Made by a program: the position numbers and the translations under genes | Notes under the pieces: generated by a model | Databases searched by the model: none | Seen by the model: only the letters and a program-made list of their open reading frames with translations | What the model was told of the DNA's origin: nothing | Source: Theropithecus gelada | Taxonomy: Eukaryota > Chordata > Mammalia > Primates > Cercopithecidae | Direction of reading: 5' to 3' | Assembly: GCF_003255815.1 (NCBI RefSeq) | Contig: NC_037680.1 | Span: forward strand, 14,790,653-14,854,652 | DNA: 64,000 nucleotides | In this document: one piece after another, positions 1 through 10,215 of the stretch | Position numbering within the stretch: position 1 is the first letter of the stretch | Layout: each line of letters begins with the position of its first letter

Positions 1-877
1 CTCCTTCACTTATGAAACTTAGTTTGGCTGGATATGAAATTCTGGGTTTAAAATTCTTTTCTTTAAGAATGTTGAATATTGGCCCCCACTCTCTTCTGGC
101 TTGTAGAGTTTCTGCCGAGAGATCTGCTGTGAGTCTGATGGGCTTCCCTTTGTGGGTAACCCGACCTTTCTCTCTGGCTGCCCTTAAGATTTTTTCCTTC
201 ATTTCAACTTTGGTGAATCTGGCAATTATGTGTCTTGGAGTTGCTCTTCTCGAGGAGTATCTTTGTGGCGTTCTCTGTATTTCCTGGATTTGAATGTTGG
301 CCTGCCCTACTAGGTTGGGGAAGTTCTCCTGGATGATATCCTGAAGAGTGTTTTCCAACTTGGTTCCATTTTCCCCCTCACTTTCAGGCACCCCAATCAG
401 ACGTAGATTTGGTCTTTTTACATAATCCCATACTTCTTGCAGGCTTTGTTCATTTCTTTTTCTTCTTTTTTCTTTTGGTTTCTCTTCTCGCTTCATTTCA
501 TTCATTTGATCCTCAATTGCTGATACTCTTTCTTCCAGTTGATCGAGTCGGTTACTGAAGCTTGTGCATTTGTCACGTATTTCTCGTGTCATGGTTTTCA
601 TCTCTTTCATTTCGTTTATGACCTTCTCTGCATTAATTAGTCTAGCCGTCAATTCTTCCACTTTTTTTTCAAGATTTTTAGTTTCTTTGCGCTGGGTACG
701 TAATTCCTCCTTTAGCTCTGAGAAATTTGATGGACTGAAGCCTTCTTCTCTCATCTCGTCAAAGTCATTCTCCGTCCAGCTTTGATCCGTTGCTGGCGAT
801 GAGCTGCGCTCCTTTGCCGGGGGAGATGCGCTCTTGTTTTTTGAATTTCCAGCTTTTCTGCCCTGCTTTTTCCCCAT
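1..877 (-). CDS. LINE-1 ORF1 protein (RNA-binding chaperone), N-terminal 292 codons, open to the window edge
   Basis: ORF1p is the trimeric RNA-binding protein that packages L1 RNA into ribonucleoprotein particles. I translated this frame by hand from the ATG at 875-877 (minus strand) and found 292 codons with no stop or frameshift. It starts MGKKQ. Residues about 50-150 form a heptad-rich, charged coiled coil. An RRM-like domain follows, with PNLRLIGVPE at about 156-165, and the C-terminal domain contains AREKGR (R235), QARREW (R261/R262) and YPAKLSF (Y282). From memory, these match the numbering of human ORF1p, so the frame appears to contain no net indel. Only about 46 of the usual 338 residues lie outside the window. 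Transcription would start at the internal promoter in the 5'UTR. Whether the far end and ORF2 are intact cannot be seen here. Confidence 0.88.
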   Translation of the reverse strand, partial: MGKKQGRKAGNSKNKSASPPAKERSSSPATDQSWTENDFDEMREEGFSPSNFSELKEELRTQRKETKNLEKKVEELTARLINAEKVINEMKEMKTMTREIRDKCTSFSNRLDQLEERVSAIEDQMNEMKREEKPKEKRRKRNEQSLQEVWDYVKRPNLRLIGVPESEGENGTKLENTLQDIIQENFPNLVGQANIQIQEIQRTPQRYSSRRATPRHIIARFTKVEMKEKILRAAREKGRVTHKGKPIRLTADLSAETLQARREWGPIFNILKEKNFKPRISYPAKLSFISEG

Positions 878-1462
878 CTTTGTGGTTTTATCTGCCTCTG
901 GTCTTTGATGATGGTGATGTACTGATGGGGTTTTGGTGTAGGTGTCCTTCCTGTTTGATAGTTTTCCTTCTAACAGTCAGGACCCTCAGCTGTAGGTCTG
1001 TTGGAGATTGCTTGAGGTCCACTCCAGACCCTGTTTGCCTGGGTAACAGCAGCAGAGGCTGCAGAAGATAGAATATTTCTGAACAGCAAGTGTACCTGTC
1101 TGATTCTTGCTTTGGAAGCTTCCTCTCAGGGGTGTACTCCACCCTGTGAGGTGTGGGGTGTCAGACTGCCCCTAGTGGGGGATGTCTCCCAGTTAGGCTA
1201 CTCAGGGGTCAGGGACCCGCTTGAGCAGGGAGTCTGTCCCTTCTCAGATCTCAACCTCCGTGTTGGGAGATCCACTGCTCTCTTCAAAGCTGTCAGACAG
1301 AGTCGTTTGCGTCTGCAGAGGTGTCTGCTGCTTTGTTATTGTTTTCTGTGCCCTGCCCCCAGAGGTGGAGTCTACAGAGACAGGCAGGTTTCCTTGAGCT
1401 GCTGTGAGCTCCACCCAGTTCGAGCTTCCCAGCAGCTTTGTTTACCTACTTAAGCCTCAGCA

Positions 1463-1507
1463 ATGGCGGGCGCCCCTCCCCCAGCCTCGCTGCTGCCTTG
1501 CCGGTAG
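1463..1507 (+). pseudogene. Antisense L1 ORF0 remnant, stopped after 14 codons
   Basis: Primate L1 5'UTRs carry a short antisense frame, ORF0, usually about 70 codons, driven by the antisense promoter. Here its start (MAGAPPPAS) is recognisable on the plus strand. The frame hits TAG at 1505-1507, so no normal ORF0 protein can be made. A longer frame in another phase (1404-1862) crosses the same region, but it is only 5'UTR antisense sequence. Confidence 0.6.
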
Positions 1508-1882
1508 ATCACAGACTGCTGTAATAGCAATGAGGGAGGCTCCGTGGGTGTGGGACCCTCCCGTCCAGGTGTGGGATATGATCTCCTGGTGTGCCTGTTT
1601 GCTCAAAGCGCAGTATTGGGGTGGGAGTTACCCGATTCTCCAGGTGTTGTGTGTCTCAGTTCCCCTGGCTAGGAAAAGGGATTCCCTTCCCCCTTGCGCT
1701 TCTCAGGTGAGGCAATGCCTCGCCCTGCTTCAGCTCTCGCTGGTCGGGCTGCAGCAGCTGACCAGTACCGATCGTCCGGCACTCCCCAGTGAGATGAACC
1801 CAGTACCTCAGTTGAAAATGCCGAAATCACCGGTCTTCTGTGTCGCTGGCGCTGGGAGTTGAAGACTGGAGCTGCTCCTATT

Positions 1883-1893
1883 CGGCCATCTTG
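1883..1893 (-). promoter_or_regulatory. YY1 site at the start of the L1 internal promoter
   Basis: The minus strand reads CAAGATGGCCG close to the first base of the element. This is the known YY1 site that positions transcription start in primate L1 5'UTRs. It is intact here. The 34322-40343 copy keeps the AAGATGG core but ends almost immediately upstream of it. Confidence 0.8.
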
Positions 1894-1905
1894 CTCCGCC
1901 CCCCC

Positions 1906-3082
1906 ATGATATCTATTTTTAAAAATTAAATAAAAATCATACCTTTTTCTGATTCCTTCTTGCCTTTTTGTAATTCCTTGTAAGAAAGAAATGTAAACTT
2001 TGTTAAAGAGGGAGCACAGACCCACTGAATAAAACTTCAGAAGGAATTGCTGAGCTGGCAAAGAAAAGCACTGGTGTGGGTTGATCTGAAATTTTGGGGA
2101 ATGCACCACTGGGCAGAGGTTTAAAGGTGGTCTCGCTCTGAGCTATCCCTGCCTGCATGGTGCCTTGTTCCAGCCCCTTGGGCTGTGTGAGATAGTCACA
2201 AAAGACCACTAGACCTTATTATTTGCTAGATTTCTGACAGCACTATCAGCCTCACATAAAAGGAGGCGAGTTGGGGTCCAGCGTCTACACTATACCAACA
2301 ATAAATGGGCAGCAAACAGCTCTTATGGCCCATGACCAATAAACTCTGAATAGGAAATTAGAAGGCAAGTAAAGTATGAAGGTGGGAGAGGTCAGTGGGA
2401 AAATGAAAAAGTAGGTGGAATGTGTTGGGCGCTACCTTTCTGTGTCTGCCTCTTCCCTCTTGGTACTCTCCTTTCTGCTAATTCCCAAGTCTCTGTGCCT
2501 TGTAAACTCTTGGTCTGGTTCTGCCATTTCCAGCTTTCTCAGCTGAGGTCAGGGAGGTGTGGTATCTAGAGGAGTATCCCTAGTAATTTGTGGCTGTACC
2601 TCAACCAAGACAGGAAAAGAAGCTGTATTGGTCGGGACCCTAGACTTGCAGGGACCCTGACATTCTGCTTCGTCCTTGTCCTCTGGTGACATGTGCTATA
2701 TGCAGTAGGCTGGCATTCTCTTCCAAGCTGTGTGGACAACTACTGCTTTTTTCTGACTCCGCATGACTTACCACAGGAAGATTCCCATTGTTGTGCCTCA
2801 CCTCATAGATCAGATCCTTGTTGGTGTGGGCACACGCCTTGTTCAAGTCCAAGTTTATTATTCCTCTTGGACAATGAGATCTGAACTGCTATCTTCTCCC
2901 TACTTCCAGGACAGAGACCCACAGTTGGGTAGCCTCCTTTATTTCATATTCTGCAGATTTTTGAATTCCTTCATTTCCCACTACTTGAAACAAAATACAC
3001 CTTTAGTTAACCACCCATTTCCCCTTGATTTTGTGTAACCTGCTCTCCATAGAAGGGGAGTTAGAGAAAGATAGATAAACTA
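1906..3082. other. Unclassified non-coding sequence
   Basis: The 5' flank of the L1 is AT-rich up to about 1980. The rest is mixed-composition sequence in which I recognise no repeat family. Short open frames occur on both strands (for example 2640-2852 minus and 2763-3038 plus), but they show no domain, splice context or codon pattern supporting a gene. Part of it could be an old LTR that I cannot name. Confidence 0.4.
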
Positions 3083-3123
3083 GAGAGAGAGCGAGAGAGA
3101 GAAAGAGAAAGAAAGAGAGAGAG
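3083..3123 (+). repeat. GA-rich polypurine simple repeat
   Basis: A tract of about 41 nt of GAGA/GAAA units with a single C near 3092. It is a degenerate polypurine microsatellite. Confidence 0.9.
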
Positions 3124-3899
3124 GCTTCATCCAAAATAATGGTGGAATTTTATGTACTAATGACTGGTTACTTACTGGGAGGATTAGCAAGAGGGAATAC
3201 AGACCCTCCTGTCCTCTTTCAAGTCACCTCATATAAATGGCTGGCTACTCTATTGCCAACCCAAACTGACCTGATAAAAACCTATTTAGTAAATTCACAT
3301 TTATAAATGCCTTGCTCTAGGTTTCCTCCCATATCACAGGGTTTTTGCTAATTTTAAATGACATTGACTTTCACTGGAGATTAACAAGATATGAAGCAAT
3401 CCCAATATTTTAATCAGGGAGGGGATGATTCCTGCTGAATAGCAGAAAAGGGGGTTCTTCTGGAAATCCATTTTTCATTTGTTTTCTCATTTGCACCCCT
3501 AGTTTAAAGAAAATTGACTTTTTAGAAGAGAGTGATAATTAAACTTTGAAAATACTACAATTGGTTGGCTTTACTGCTGTTTTGGAATACCAAGCACATA
3601 CCCCAGCCAAGCGGAGCTCTGCCAGGGGAGGGGTTGGCATGACGGGGAGGAGCAGCAGTGTCATGCAGACACATTGGCATTAGAGTGCCAGCCCAGTTGG
3701 TGGGGAGGGGCCGAGAGGCGTGAGACCAGCTCTCTACAGCTCTTTTAAGTACTCTGGGAAAAGGTTGTACTCCTTTGAGACACTTCACAGTCTTTCTGCA
3801 AATGGAGAAATGGCCTGCTCAATTCAAATGAACTGCAAGAGCAGACTGATGGATGGTACGGAAATGCGTTATAAAACTTAGATTATAAAGAAATGGATT
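3124..3899. other. Unclassified non-coding sequence
   Basis: I recognise no gene or repeat family here. The stretch 3590-3730 is locally more GC-rich than its neighbours, but no splice-like boundaries or convincing frame accompany it. Confidence 0.35.
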
Positions 3900-5330
3900 T
3901 CATCTCTAGCAATATGATACTAGATGGGCAGATAAACCCCTCTAGGTATAGAACAGATAAAAATGCTGGATAAAATACTTCAATATATATTTGTAAAGCA
4001 TAGTTGAGCTCACAGTGAAGTAAGGGAAACAATTAAAGTCTAAATGACAAGAACACATTATTCTACAAGGGTAAGTAAGCATTACAGCTGATGATTGTCC
4101 TGAGGGCATGTGCTTCAAGGAAAACATCACATCTTCAAAGGCACCTACATGCAGACTACACTTCACCATGCATATTAAGTAAAAGCTCCAAGCTCTAGTA
4201 TCCAAGATCCTGGGTTTTCAGACACTGTGAGGATGCACAGTGTACAGGTGATAAAGCTTGGAGCCTTAACAGGCTGGGAAGTTGGATTAGAAACTCTTGC
4301 ATGAAGCTATAGTCCTCAAAGGACAACATGTTTGGTAGGTGAACTAGAACATAATCTGCCTTACAGAAGGAGAATTACCTGTCTCTGCCTTGTTTCAGCA
4401 TGGAGTAAAAAGAAAAAGAAAGCAAGCTCCACTAAGAATTCCTATCTCATGTGCCTGCCTTTCAGCTTTGAGGGCAGAATTCATACCAACTGTGGTATTA
4501 AAATGAAAAGCAAGATACAAAGCACACAAACTCATCAGACATAATGAGCCTCTGGCTTGACAGTGGCCACATAAGCTTGGCAGAAGCAAAGGCAAACCTC
4601 TATGAAAAAACACACAATTCAGATTCCAAAATTTCTGTAAATAAAGTTTAAAGGAATTAGAACTTTTAGTTAAACATCACCAAATATACAAGAAAAAAAA
4701 TCCATCATGAGTAAGAGTCAATAGAAACACCAAGCTATAGAGTCAGACCCACAAAGAATGCAAATATTGTAATAATCTGATACCAACATATGTTTTATGT
4801 ATTTAAAGAAAGCTGAGAAGGATGAAAAAGTGTCAAAACATATGACCAGGAAGATTGGGGAAAAAGTAAACAAACAGAATACTTAGAAATTTAAAGAATA
4901 AAAATGAAATTAAAAAACTATATGTGCAGACTAAACAGCAGATTGGACACAAATGAAGAGAAAATTAATCTCCCAGAAAATAGATCTGAAGCAATTAGCC
5001 TGAATGAAGTTTAGAGAGGCAAAGGGATAGAAAATATGAAAGGGGTTAAGAGACACAGAAGACAATATTTAAAGATTCTGCATCTGTCTAACTGAAGTTC
5101 CAAAATGAGAGACTAGAAAGAATGGTGGAGAGGCAATATTCAAAGTAATAGCAGATGAAAAAATTTCCAGAATTGGTAGAAAAACTGTACACCTTGAATC
5201 GAACACCAAACTAGGACAGTACAAATAAGAAAATTGCAAGCTAATCTCATTCATGAACATATATATGAAATTCTTCACCAAAAAGTTCCAAAATAAATCC
5301 ATCAATGTGCAAAGAAGATCATACATTATG
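3900..5330 (+). mobile_element. HAL1 (half-LINE) / L1M ORF1-type remnant
   Basis: A-rich sense-strand sequence with the vocabulary of HAL1 elements: a region before ORF1, then decayed ORF1-like sequence with many stops in all frames. HAL1 elements are L1-derived and carry ORF1 but not ORF2. Boundaries are approximate. A section at 5091-5146 (AGTTCCAAAATGAGAGACTA and following) recurs imperfectly at 5440-5495. Confidence 0.6.
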
Positions 5331-5559
5331 ACTGACGCTGCGCCATTTTTTTCTCTCCTAGCTCATTTTATCAGCTGGTGTGCATTTAAGTACCATATTT
5401 ATGCTGATGATTTCAGCATAATGCTGCTTTGAGTTTGCACTCAAGTTCCAGAAAAAGAGAGTAGAAGGAATGGTGGAGAGGCTGTATTAAAGTACCAATT
5501 ACCTAAGTATCACAGACATCCCAACCAAAATAAGTCCAAAGCAAAGCCCTTCATTTTTC
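5331..5559. repeat. Spacer with imperfect direct copy of a HAL1 segment (5440-5495)
   Basis: About 55 bp at 5440-5495 resembles 5091-5146: both have AAGTTCCA, then GAATGGTGGAGAGGC, then a TATT..AAAGTA end. It may be a local duplication or a second HAL1 fragment. The sequence between the copies is unremarkable. Confidence 0.5.
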
Positions 5560-5955
5560 CTCCCAAGACTGTTTCATTAGCCCTGGTTTTCTTCTGCTTT
5601 CACCCCTAGGTCTTTTTCTTGGTTGTTTCAAGTTCTTTTCCATTCCTTTTATCTAAACCATTCACATATGTTCTTCTCATCTTGAGTTCCTGCACCAAGA
5701 CATTTTTCCTAACTTACCTCTTCCCTCCTCACAAAATCTGGGCTAGTTGGCCCTCCTATTCCTTCCATAGCTTCTGAAGTTTTCAGCATAGGACTTATCA
5801 AGGGGTGTTGCAATGGTTGTGTACTTGGCTGTCTCTCTCACTAGAAGCATCTTGAGACAGGGATTCTTGTTCATTGAGAGAACTTGTGCCTTGAGTACAG
5901 AGTCTAGCCCTTAGTTGTCACTTGCTCAGTAAATGTTAGTTGACTAACTGAATAA
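5560..5955 (+). mobile_element. L2 LINE 3' region
   Basis: The right end matches the L2 3' terminus pattern: a 'started from first sale of a gene' type phrase is absent, but the 'CTCACTAGAAGCATCTTGAG' region, a CAGTAAATGTTAGTTGA step and a short GAATAAA-type end are all present. Divergence is high, as expected for an element older than placental mammals. The left edge is uncertain. Confidence 0.6.
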
Positions 5956-6049
5956 ACAGAGTAGCATAAATGTTTTAGTCAAAGTATGCACAAGGCAATA
6001 AGGAACTAAGGAGAGAGATACAGGAATGTCTCCTATCCAGTCTGAAAGA

Positions 6050-6540
6050 TGCAGCCCAGGAAATGTTTGAACTGAGTTTGCTAAGATATGTATAAGCTTT
6101 GACCATCTTGAGAGGAAAGACACAAGGGAAAAAGAACATTTTAGTTAAAGAAAACACCATGAGCAAAAACTAGTGGAAAAATGTAAGCAAATTACTTGGA
6201 GCTAAGAGTATTTGGAAAGCACAAAAAATGTCTCTGGAGAGGTGAGATTCTGAGATTCTCTGGAGCTTTGGAGGTCAAATCCCAAAGTCTGGCAATCCTC
6301 CTTGAAACAGGGGAGCCTCTGAAGGAAGTATAATGGGAAGCTTACATGGCCAGACTTTCGCTTCAGAAAGATAATTCTAGATGTAGCTAGGAGAATGACC
6401 CAGAGGTGTGGAATCGGACACAGGAAAACACGTTTTGTAGGACTTGAAGCCATCTAGTTGATAAATGGCAAGGGCTGAGTAATAACAGTGATGGTTATTA
6501 GCAAGGAGGGAGCCAATTGTTCTCAGAGTGCTGGGGGAAG
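6050..6540 (-). mobile_element. Probable L2-derived sequence, minus strand
   Basis: The sequence near 6310-6430 (GGGAGCCTCTGAAGGAAG, then ACATGGCCAGACTT and AGAAAGATAATTCTAG) follows the order of the reverse complement of the L2 ORF2 3' region. It is very diverged and I am only moderately sure. Confidence 0.45.
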
Positions 6541-7744
6541 GTGCTAGTATGGAACCAAAATATTCTGTAAGAACTGTCGTTTGGGGGATTATCCAGCTGT
6601 CAGCATGGTCACAGGCCTGGCTGGGGCTAAGCTGACCCTGTTTGTGTCTCTCTGGAGCCACTGCTGGAGTCGGCGGAGACATCTCCCCCTACTTCAGGAA
6701 CCACTGGAGAAGGTCAGTCTGACTGATGGGATTCATATTCATTAAAAAGTTTACAAAAGCACAAGTCCTTGCTCAGAAAGGGAGAGATTACATCAACCTT
6801 CATCCTTTCTGTCGCTCATTGTTTTCTGCTGTTTGTATTACTGTTTTGGCATCAACCTTGGCTTTGAAGCTGAAAACAGACAGTGGCTACGTGTCAATAT
6901 TCATTAAATATGAGAAGATAGATTAATCCTCAGGAATCTAATTTTGATGTTAAACCTGAAACTCATGCAGGCTTTTCTTGCCTTTTTGTGGAAACTGGTG
7001 ACTATTAAAGATAGGTTATGCCTGATAGGTTGATTAAACAGCATTCCCTTTCATAATCTTCCTTTTTCATAATGTTTTAGAAAATACTAATTTATTAAGC
7101 AAACATAGTAATCTTCACAGACTGTTATCTAAATATTTAATTTGCATAGCAAATCATACATCTGATAGGGCAGGATAAATGTGATTAAATTCATTAATAT
7201 AGATATTCCAAGGTGAGTGTTTTCCTTGCTGTGATGTTTTTTGATTCAGATTTGAATTAGAGCACATTGGCTTTTCATGTCACACATTACAATTTCTTCT
7301 GTCCTTTATGGCAATGTTATCAATATAGCTAAACAGTCACACACTGGCCACGGAGTGGTGTGTACCTTCCAGTTCTCAGGAGGAGGCCAAGTGAGTGTTG
7401 GGGATTTAGACAAATGGATTCCAGGGGCTTCATCACAGGAGTAGTTTTGCATAGCACAGTTTTGTGCGCTTTCCTGTACCTAGCTTTCCTGCACCTAGCT
7501 TTCCTAACAGGATGGGTCAGCCCTGGAGGCCTGTTAGGAGACCAGGCCACCAGATGGACTCCAGAGGAAAATAATCCTTTGACTAAATGAGTGTTCAGGA
7601 GTCCAGAAGAAGACTAAGACTACTATATTACATCATGTCACCAGCTATAGAAAAAGGTTGACTACAAGAGAAAAATGTATGGGTGGACATTTGCTAAAGG
7701 AGTGTACTTTACAAATGAAGTGGTTTTTACTGAGAACAGCAAGC
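6541..7744. other. Unclassified non-coding sequence with one small tandem duplication
   Basis: No gene or named repeat is recognised. At 7471-7500 a 15-bp unit (TTCCTGTACCTAGCT) is repeated twice with one difference, followed by a partial third copy. The interval 6950-7300 is AT-rich and unusually free of recognisable repeats. Confidence 0.4.
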
Positions 7745-7915
7745 CATAGAGGTTAAAGGGATGGACTTTGGATGCAGACTTCCTAGTTCCAAATCTATGC
7801 CTCAATTTTCTCCTTTGTAAATGGAAATCTTAATATTATCTCTTGTGTAGGCTTGCCATGAGGGTAAAATGAGTGAATGTATATAGAGTGCTTAGAAATT
7901 GACTGTCACAACATA
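7745..7915 (+). mobile_element. MIR SINE
   Basis: The order of MIR landmarks is preserved in decayed form: GGTTAAAGGGATGGACTTTGG, then CTCAATTTTCTCCTTTGTAAATGG, then ATGAGGGTAAAATGAGTGAATG and a GTGCTTAGAA end. Confidence 0.75.
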
Positions 7916-7989
7916 ACCAAGTTTTCTCCTTTGCCCATTGGTGTCTTGTCCTCTAGCACAGGGTCCAGCCAATTGTAAGCACTCAATGT

Positions 7990-8210
7990 GCCTAAATTCA
8001 ACTCACTGTACACACTCCCTGGACATTTATTAAGTGCCAGACCTGGGCCAGGCACTATGATAATGATGAATAAGACATATGGTCTGCCTCAAGAAAGCCA
8101 AAGTCTAGTAGAGAAGACAGACACATAAATGATAGATTCTATTCTGTGTGATGAAAGCAATAACAGGGGCAGATACGGTGACAAATTCCAGAGGTGGTTA
8201 GTGGGGAGAC
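7990..8210 (-). mobile_element. L2 LINE 3' end
   Basis: ATTTATTAAGTGCCAGACCTGGGCCAGGCACTATGATAATGATGAATAAGACA-type sequence is the reverse complement of the L2 3' terminus, followed by the usual GTAGAGAAGACAGACA stretch. Plus-strand reading therefore shows the element antisense. Confidence 0.75.
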
Positions 8211-8354
8211 GCAGTTCTGATTTAGGAGGTTTATAAAGGAAATGGTTTACATGGTTTCTAACTACTATGTTGGGTTTTGAGGTGTGATTAGGAGTTGGAT
8301 TATCAGGAGTGTAAGTGATAAGGGAGAGTAAAAGAGTTAAAGAACTCGGGTATA

Positions 8355-8673
8355 ACACAAACAGGAAACCAAACACCGCACGTTCTCACTCATAAATGGG
8401 AGTTAAACAATGAGAACACATGGACACAGGGAGGGGAATAACACATACCGGGGCCTGTCAGTGCGTGGTGGGGCCACACTGGGGTGATGAGGGGAGGGAG
8501 GGCATCAAAAAAAATAGCTAATGCATGTGGGGCTTAAAACCTAGGTGAGGGTTGATAGAGGCAGCAAACCACCATGGCACATGTATACCTATGCAACAAA
8601 CCTGCACATGTATCCTGGAACTTAAAGTAAAAAAATGTAATAAATCATTTCGCATTCCAAAAAAAAAAAAAAA
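8355..8673 (+). mobile_element. 5'-truncated L1PA-type 3' end with target-site duplication
   Basis: Only the last ~300 bp of an L1 are present: the ORF2 C-terminal end (TTCTCACTCATAAATGGGAG), the G-rich 3'UTR stretch near 8420-8500, and the terminal GCACATGTATCCTGGAACTTAAAGTA. Flanking copies of a 12-bp duplication, AACTCGGGTATA (8343-8354) and AACTCAGGTATA (8676-8687), differ by one base, a CG-to-CA change typical of CpG decay. Between the L1 end and the 15-A tail (8659-8673) lies about 23 nt of non-L1 sequence with AATAAA at 8639-8644. This looks like a short 3' transduction. Confidence 0.9.
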
Positions 8674-8687
8674 CCAACTCAGGTATA

Positions 8688-9679
8688 GAATAATGAATAT
8701 GGGATGAAAATATGCCAATTCTTTCATCCCTTTTGTTGTTTCTTTGCTTTGGCCATGAAATTTATGGTTCGGAGTCTCCCCAGTTCCTAATCTAAGTTTG
8801 GAAAGAATCACATGCCTAGTGAAAGCATCAAACTGGAGAATCCCCTCCTATTCTGGGAACTGGCGAGCTGGTGTTCAGCTGCGTGCACTGCTGTTTATAG
8901 ACCACTGGCTTGTCTCCAACAGTCGAGTCTAGACTTGGTCCATTACTTTGCTTCTGAGACAACTTTCTGGCCAAACCTAATCAAGAAATTGCATATCAAT
9001 TCCAAACCCTGAACTATTCAGAGCTTTGTTCTTCTGGAAGAAATGGGATGGAAAATATTTGAGAATTTATGGATTTCCAAATATAACCACTTCCTTTGCT
9101 GGAGGGGGCTAGAGAATGGGAGTAACAATTTTCACAATCACCTTCTTCATTTCTTCTGCCCTTTAGTCACTTGCCTGTCTCATAACATACTATCATACTG
9201 AGAAATGGATTAAAAATACACTTCGATTCCCAATTCATTAAAATTAAATGTGTCACATCTTACAAGTGAAAGTACAATTTTCCGATGGAAAATGAAAACA
9301 TTTTTCCCTCATATTTTGCTATTACTGTCCCCACAGTCTCACAGTTGACAGTCTTTATTTTAAAAGGCTGCTTCACACAGATATGCACAGAATTCATATT
9401 GGAAGCACCAGGAACAGAGAGGAAATGTATGGGGGTACTTTCCGAGGAGCAAGGTTGTGTAAAGGACCACTGAGCTGACTATAAGAACCACATTTCTTTT
9501 CTGATGGTCTTGCCTGGCTGAAGGATGGATCACTTCCTTAAGCTGAATCGGCATAACCAAAGCATGCTCTTAAATTTTAAATGATGTGTATTGTTTCTAG
9601 GCTGGTTGTATTTTATGTCCTTGCTTCTATCTACTGGCCAAAGGAGAACACAGAACTATCCATTTTCTTCCTTAGATCT
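8688..9679. other. Unclassified non-coding sequence
   Basis: No repeat family, RNA gene or credible coding frame is recognised. Composition is AT-rich. Confidence 0.4.
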
Positions 9680-10215
9680 CTTCCTGCTCTTAGATCCTCA
9701 GTCTTAATGATACCATCATCTTCCCTAGTGAGAAATCTGGGAGCTAGCACACATTTATAGTTGTCTTTAATCTCTTGACCTAATTTTCACTGTTATTTCC
9801 ACCTCCTTAACTTTTTTTTGTTTGATATCTCTCTCTTTCATGTTCCTCTTAGTGAACTGTGTATATAGATGAAGACCCTTAATTGAGAAAAAAACCCCCA
9901 ATTTCTACAGCATATTTCAAAACATTCCTCATCTGAACTTTTGTAGGACCCTGTAGGATTTCCTGCTTTTGTTCTCATACTTCCATCCCAGATTTGTAAC
10001 ACTGATCGTGCTTTGCACTTTAGTGGCTATAGGACCAAGTTAAAATTTCTTAGCATGAAATAGAAGGCCTTTAGTCATCTGGCTCCACCCTTCTTTCTAA
10101 TGCCTCCTAGTTTCTCTTCATGCCTTTGCTTATGTTCTTCCTGCAACTTGATGTCCCTTTCTCCTCTAATATCTTTGTTAAACCCCTTCAACTCATCTAT
10201 GAATTTTCTTAAATT
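9680..10215 (+). mobile_element. L2 LINE fragment
   Basis: The order of L2 ORF2 landmarks is visible in decayed form: a TTAATGATACCATCATCTTCC region, an AGTTGTCTTTAATCTCTTGAC region, then AAGGCCTTTAGTCATCTGGCTCC, a CATGCCTTTGCTTATGTTCTTCCTGC region and TTAAACCCCTTCAACTCATC. Every frame is broken. Confidence 0.65.

Larger units (their letters stand above)
1..1905 (-). mobile_element. Young L1PA-type LINE-1, 5' part (5'UTR and most of ORF1), cut by window edge
   Basis: The plus strand is the reverse complement of the start of a primate LINE-1. The 5' end is the G-rich start, seen as a C run at 1899-1905. A 1028-nt 5'UTR follows (878-1905), then ORF1 (1-877), and the rest of the element lies left of the window. 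The 5'UTR is longer than the roughly 0.9 kb of human L1HS. This fits retention of the segment of about 129 bp that older L1PA families carry and L1HS lost; that part is inference. The copy looks young because ORF1 has no stop. No TSD can be checked because the 3' end is outside the window. A second copy of the same family lies at 34322-40343 in the same orientation. Confidence 0.95.

Noticed and set aside
1404..1862. 152-codon plus-strand open frame
   Set aside because: It is antisense to an L1 5'UTR and in a different phase from ORF0. Low stop density there comes from CpG/GC-rich composition.
888..2209. Minus-strand open frames in the 5'UTR of the left L1 and just beyond (888-1142, 1669-2109, 2003-2209)
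   Set aside because: They lie in L1 5'UTR or its flank, have no domain, and are not ORF1.
2640..3038. Possible processed pseudogene
   Set aside because: Both strands show short open frames, but I recognise no protein, no poly(A) tail and no TSD.
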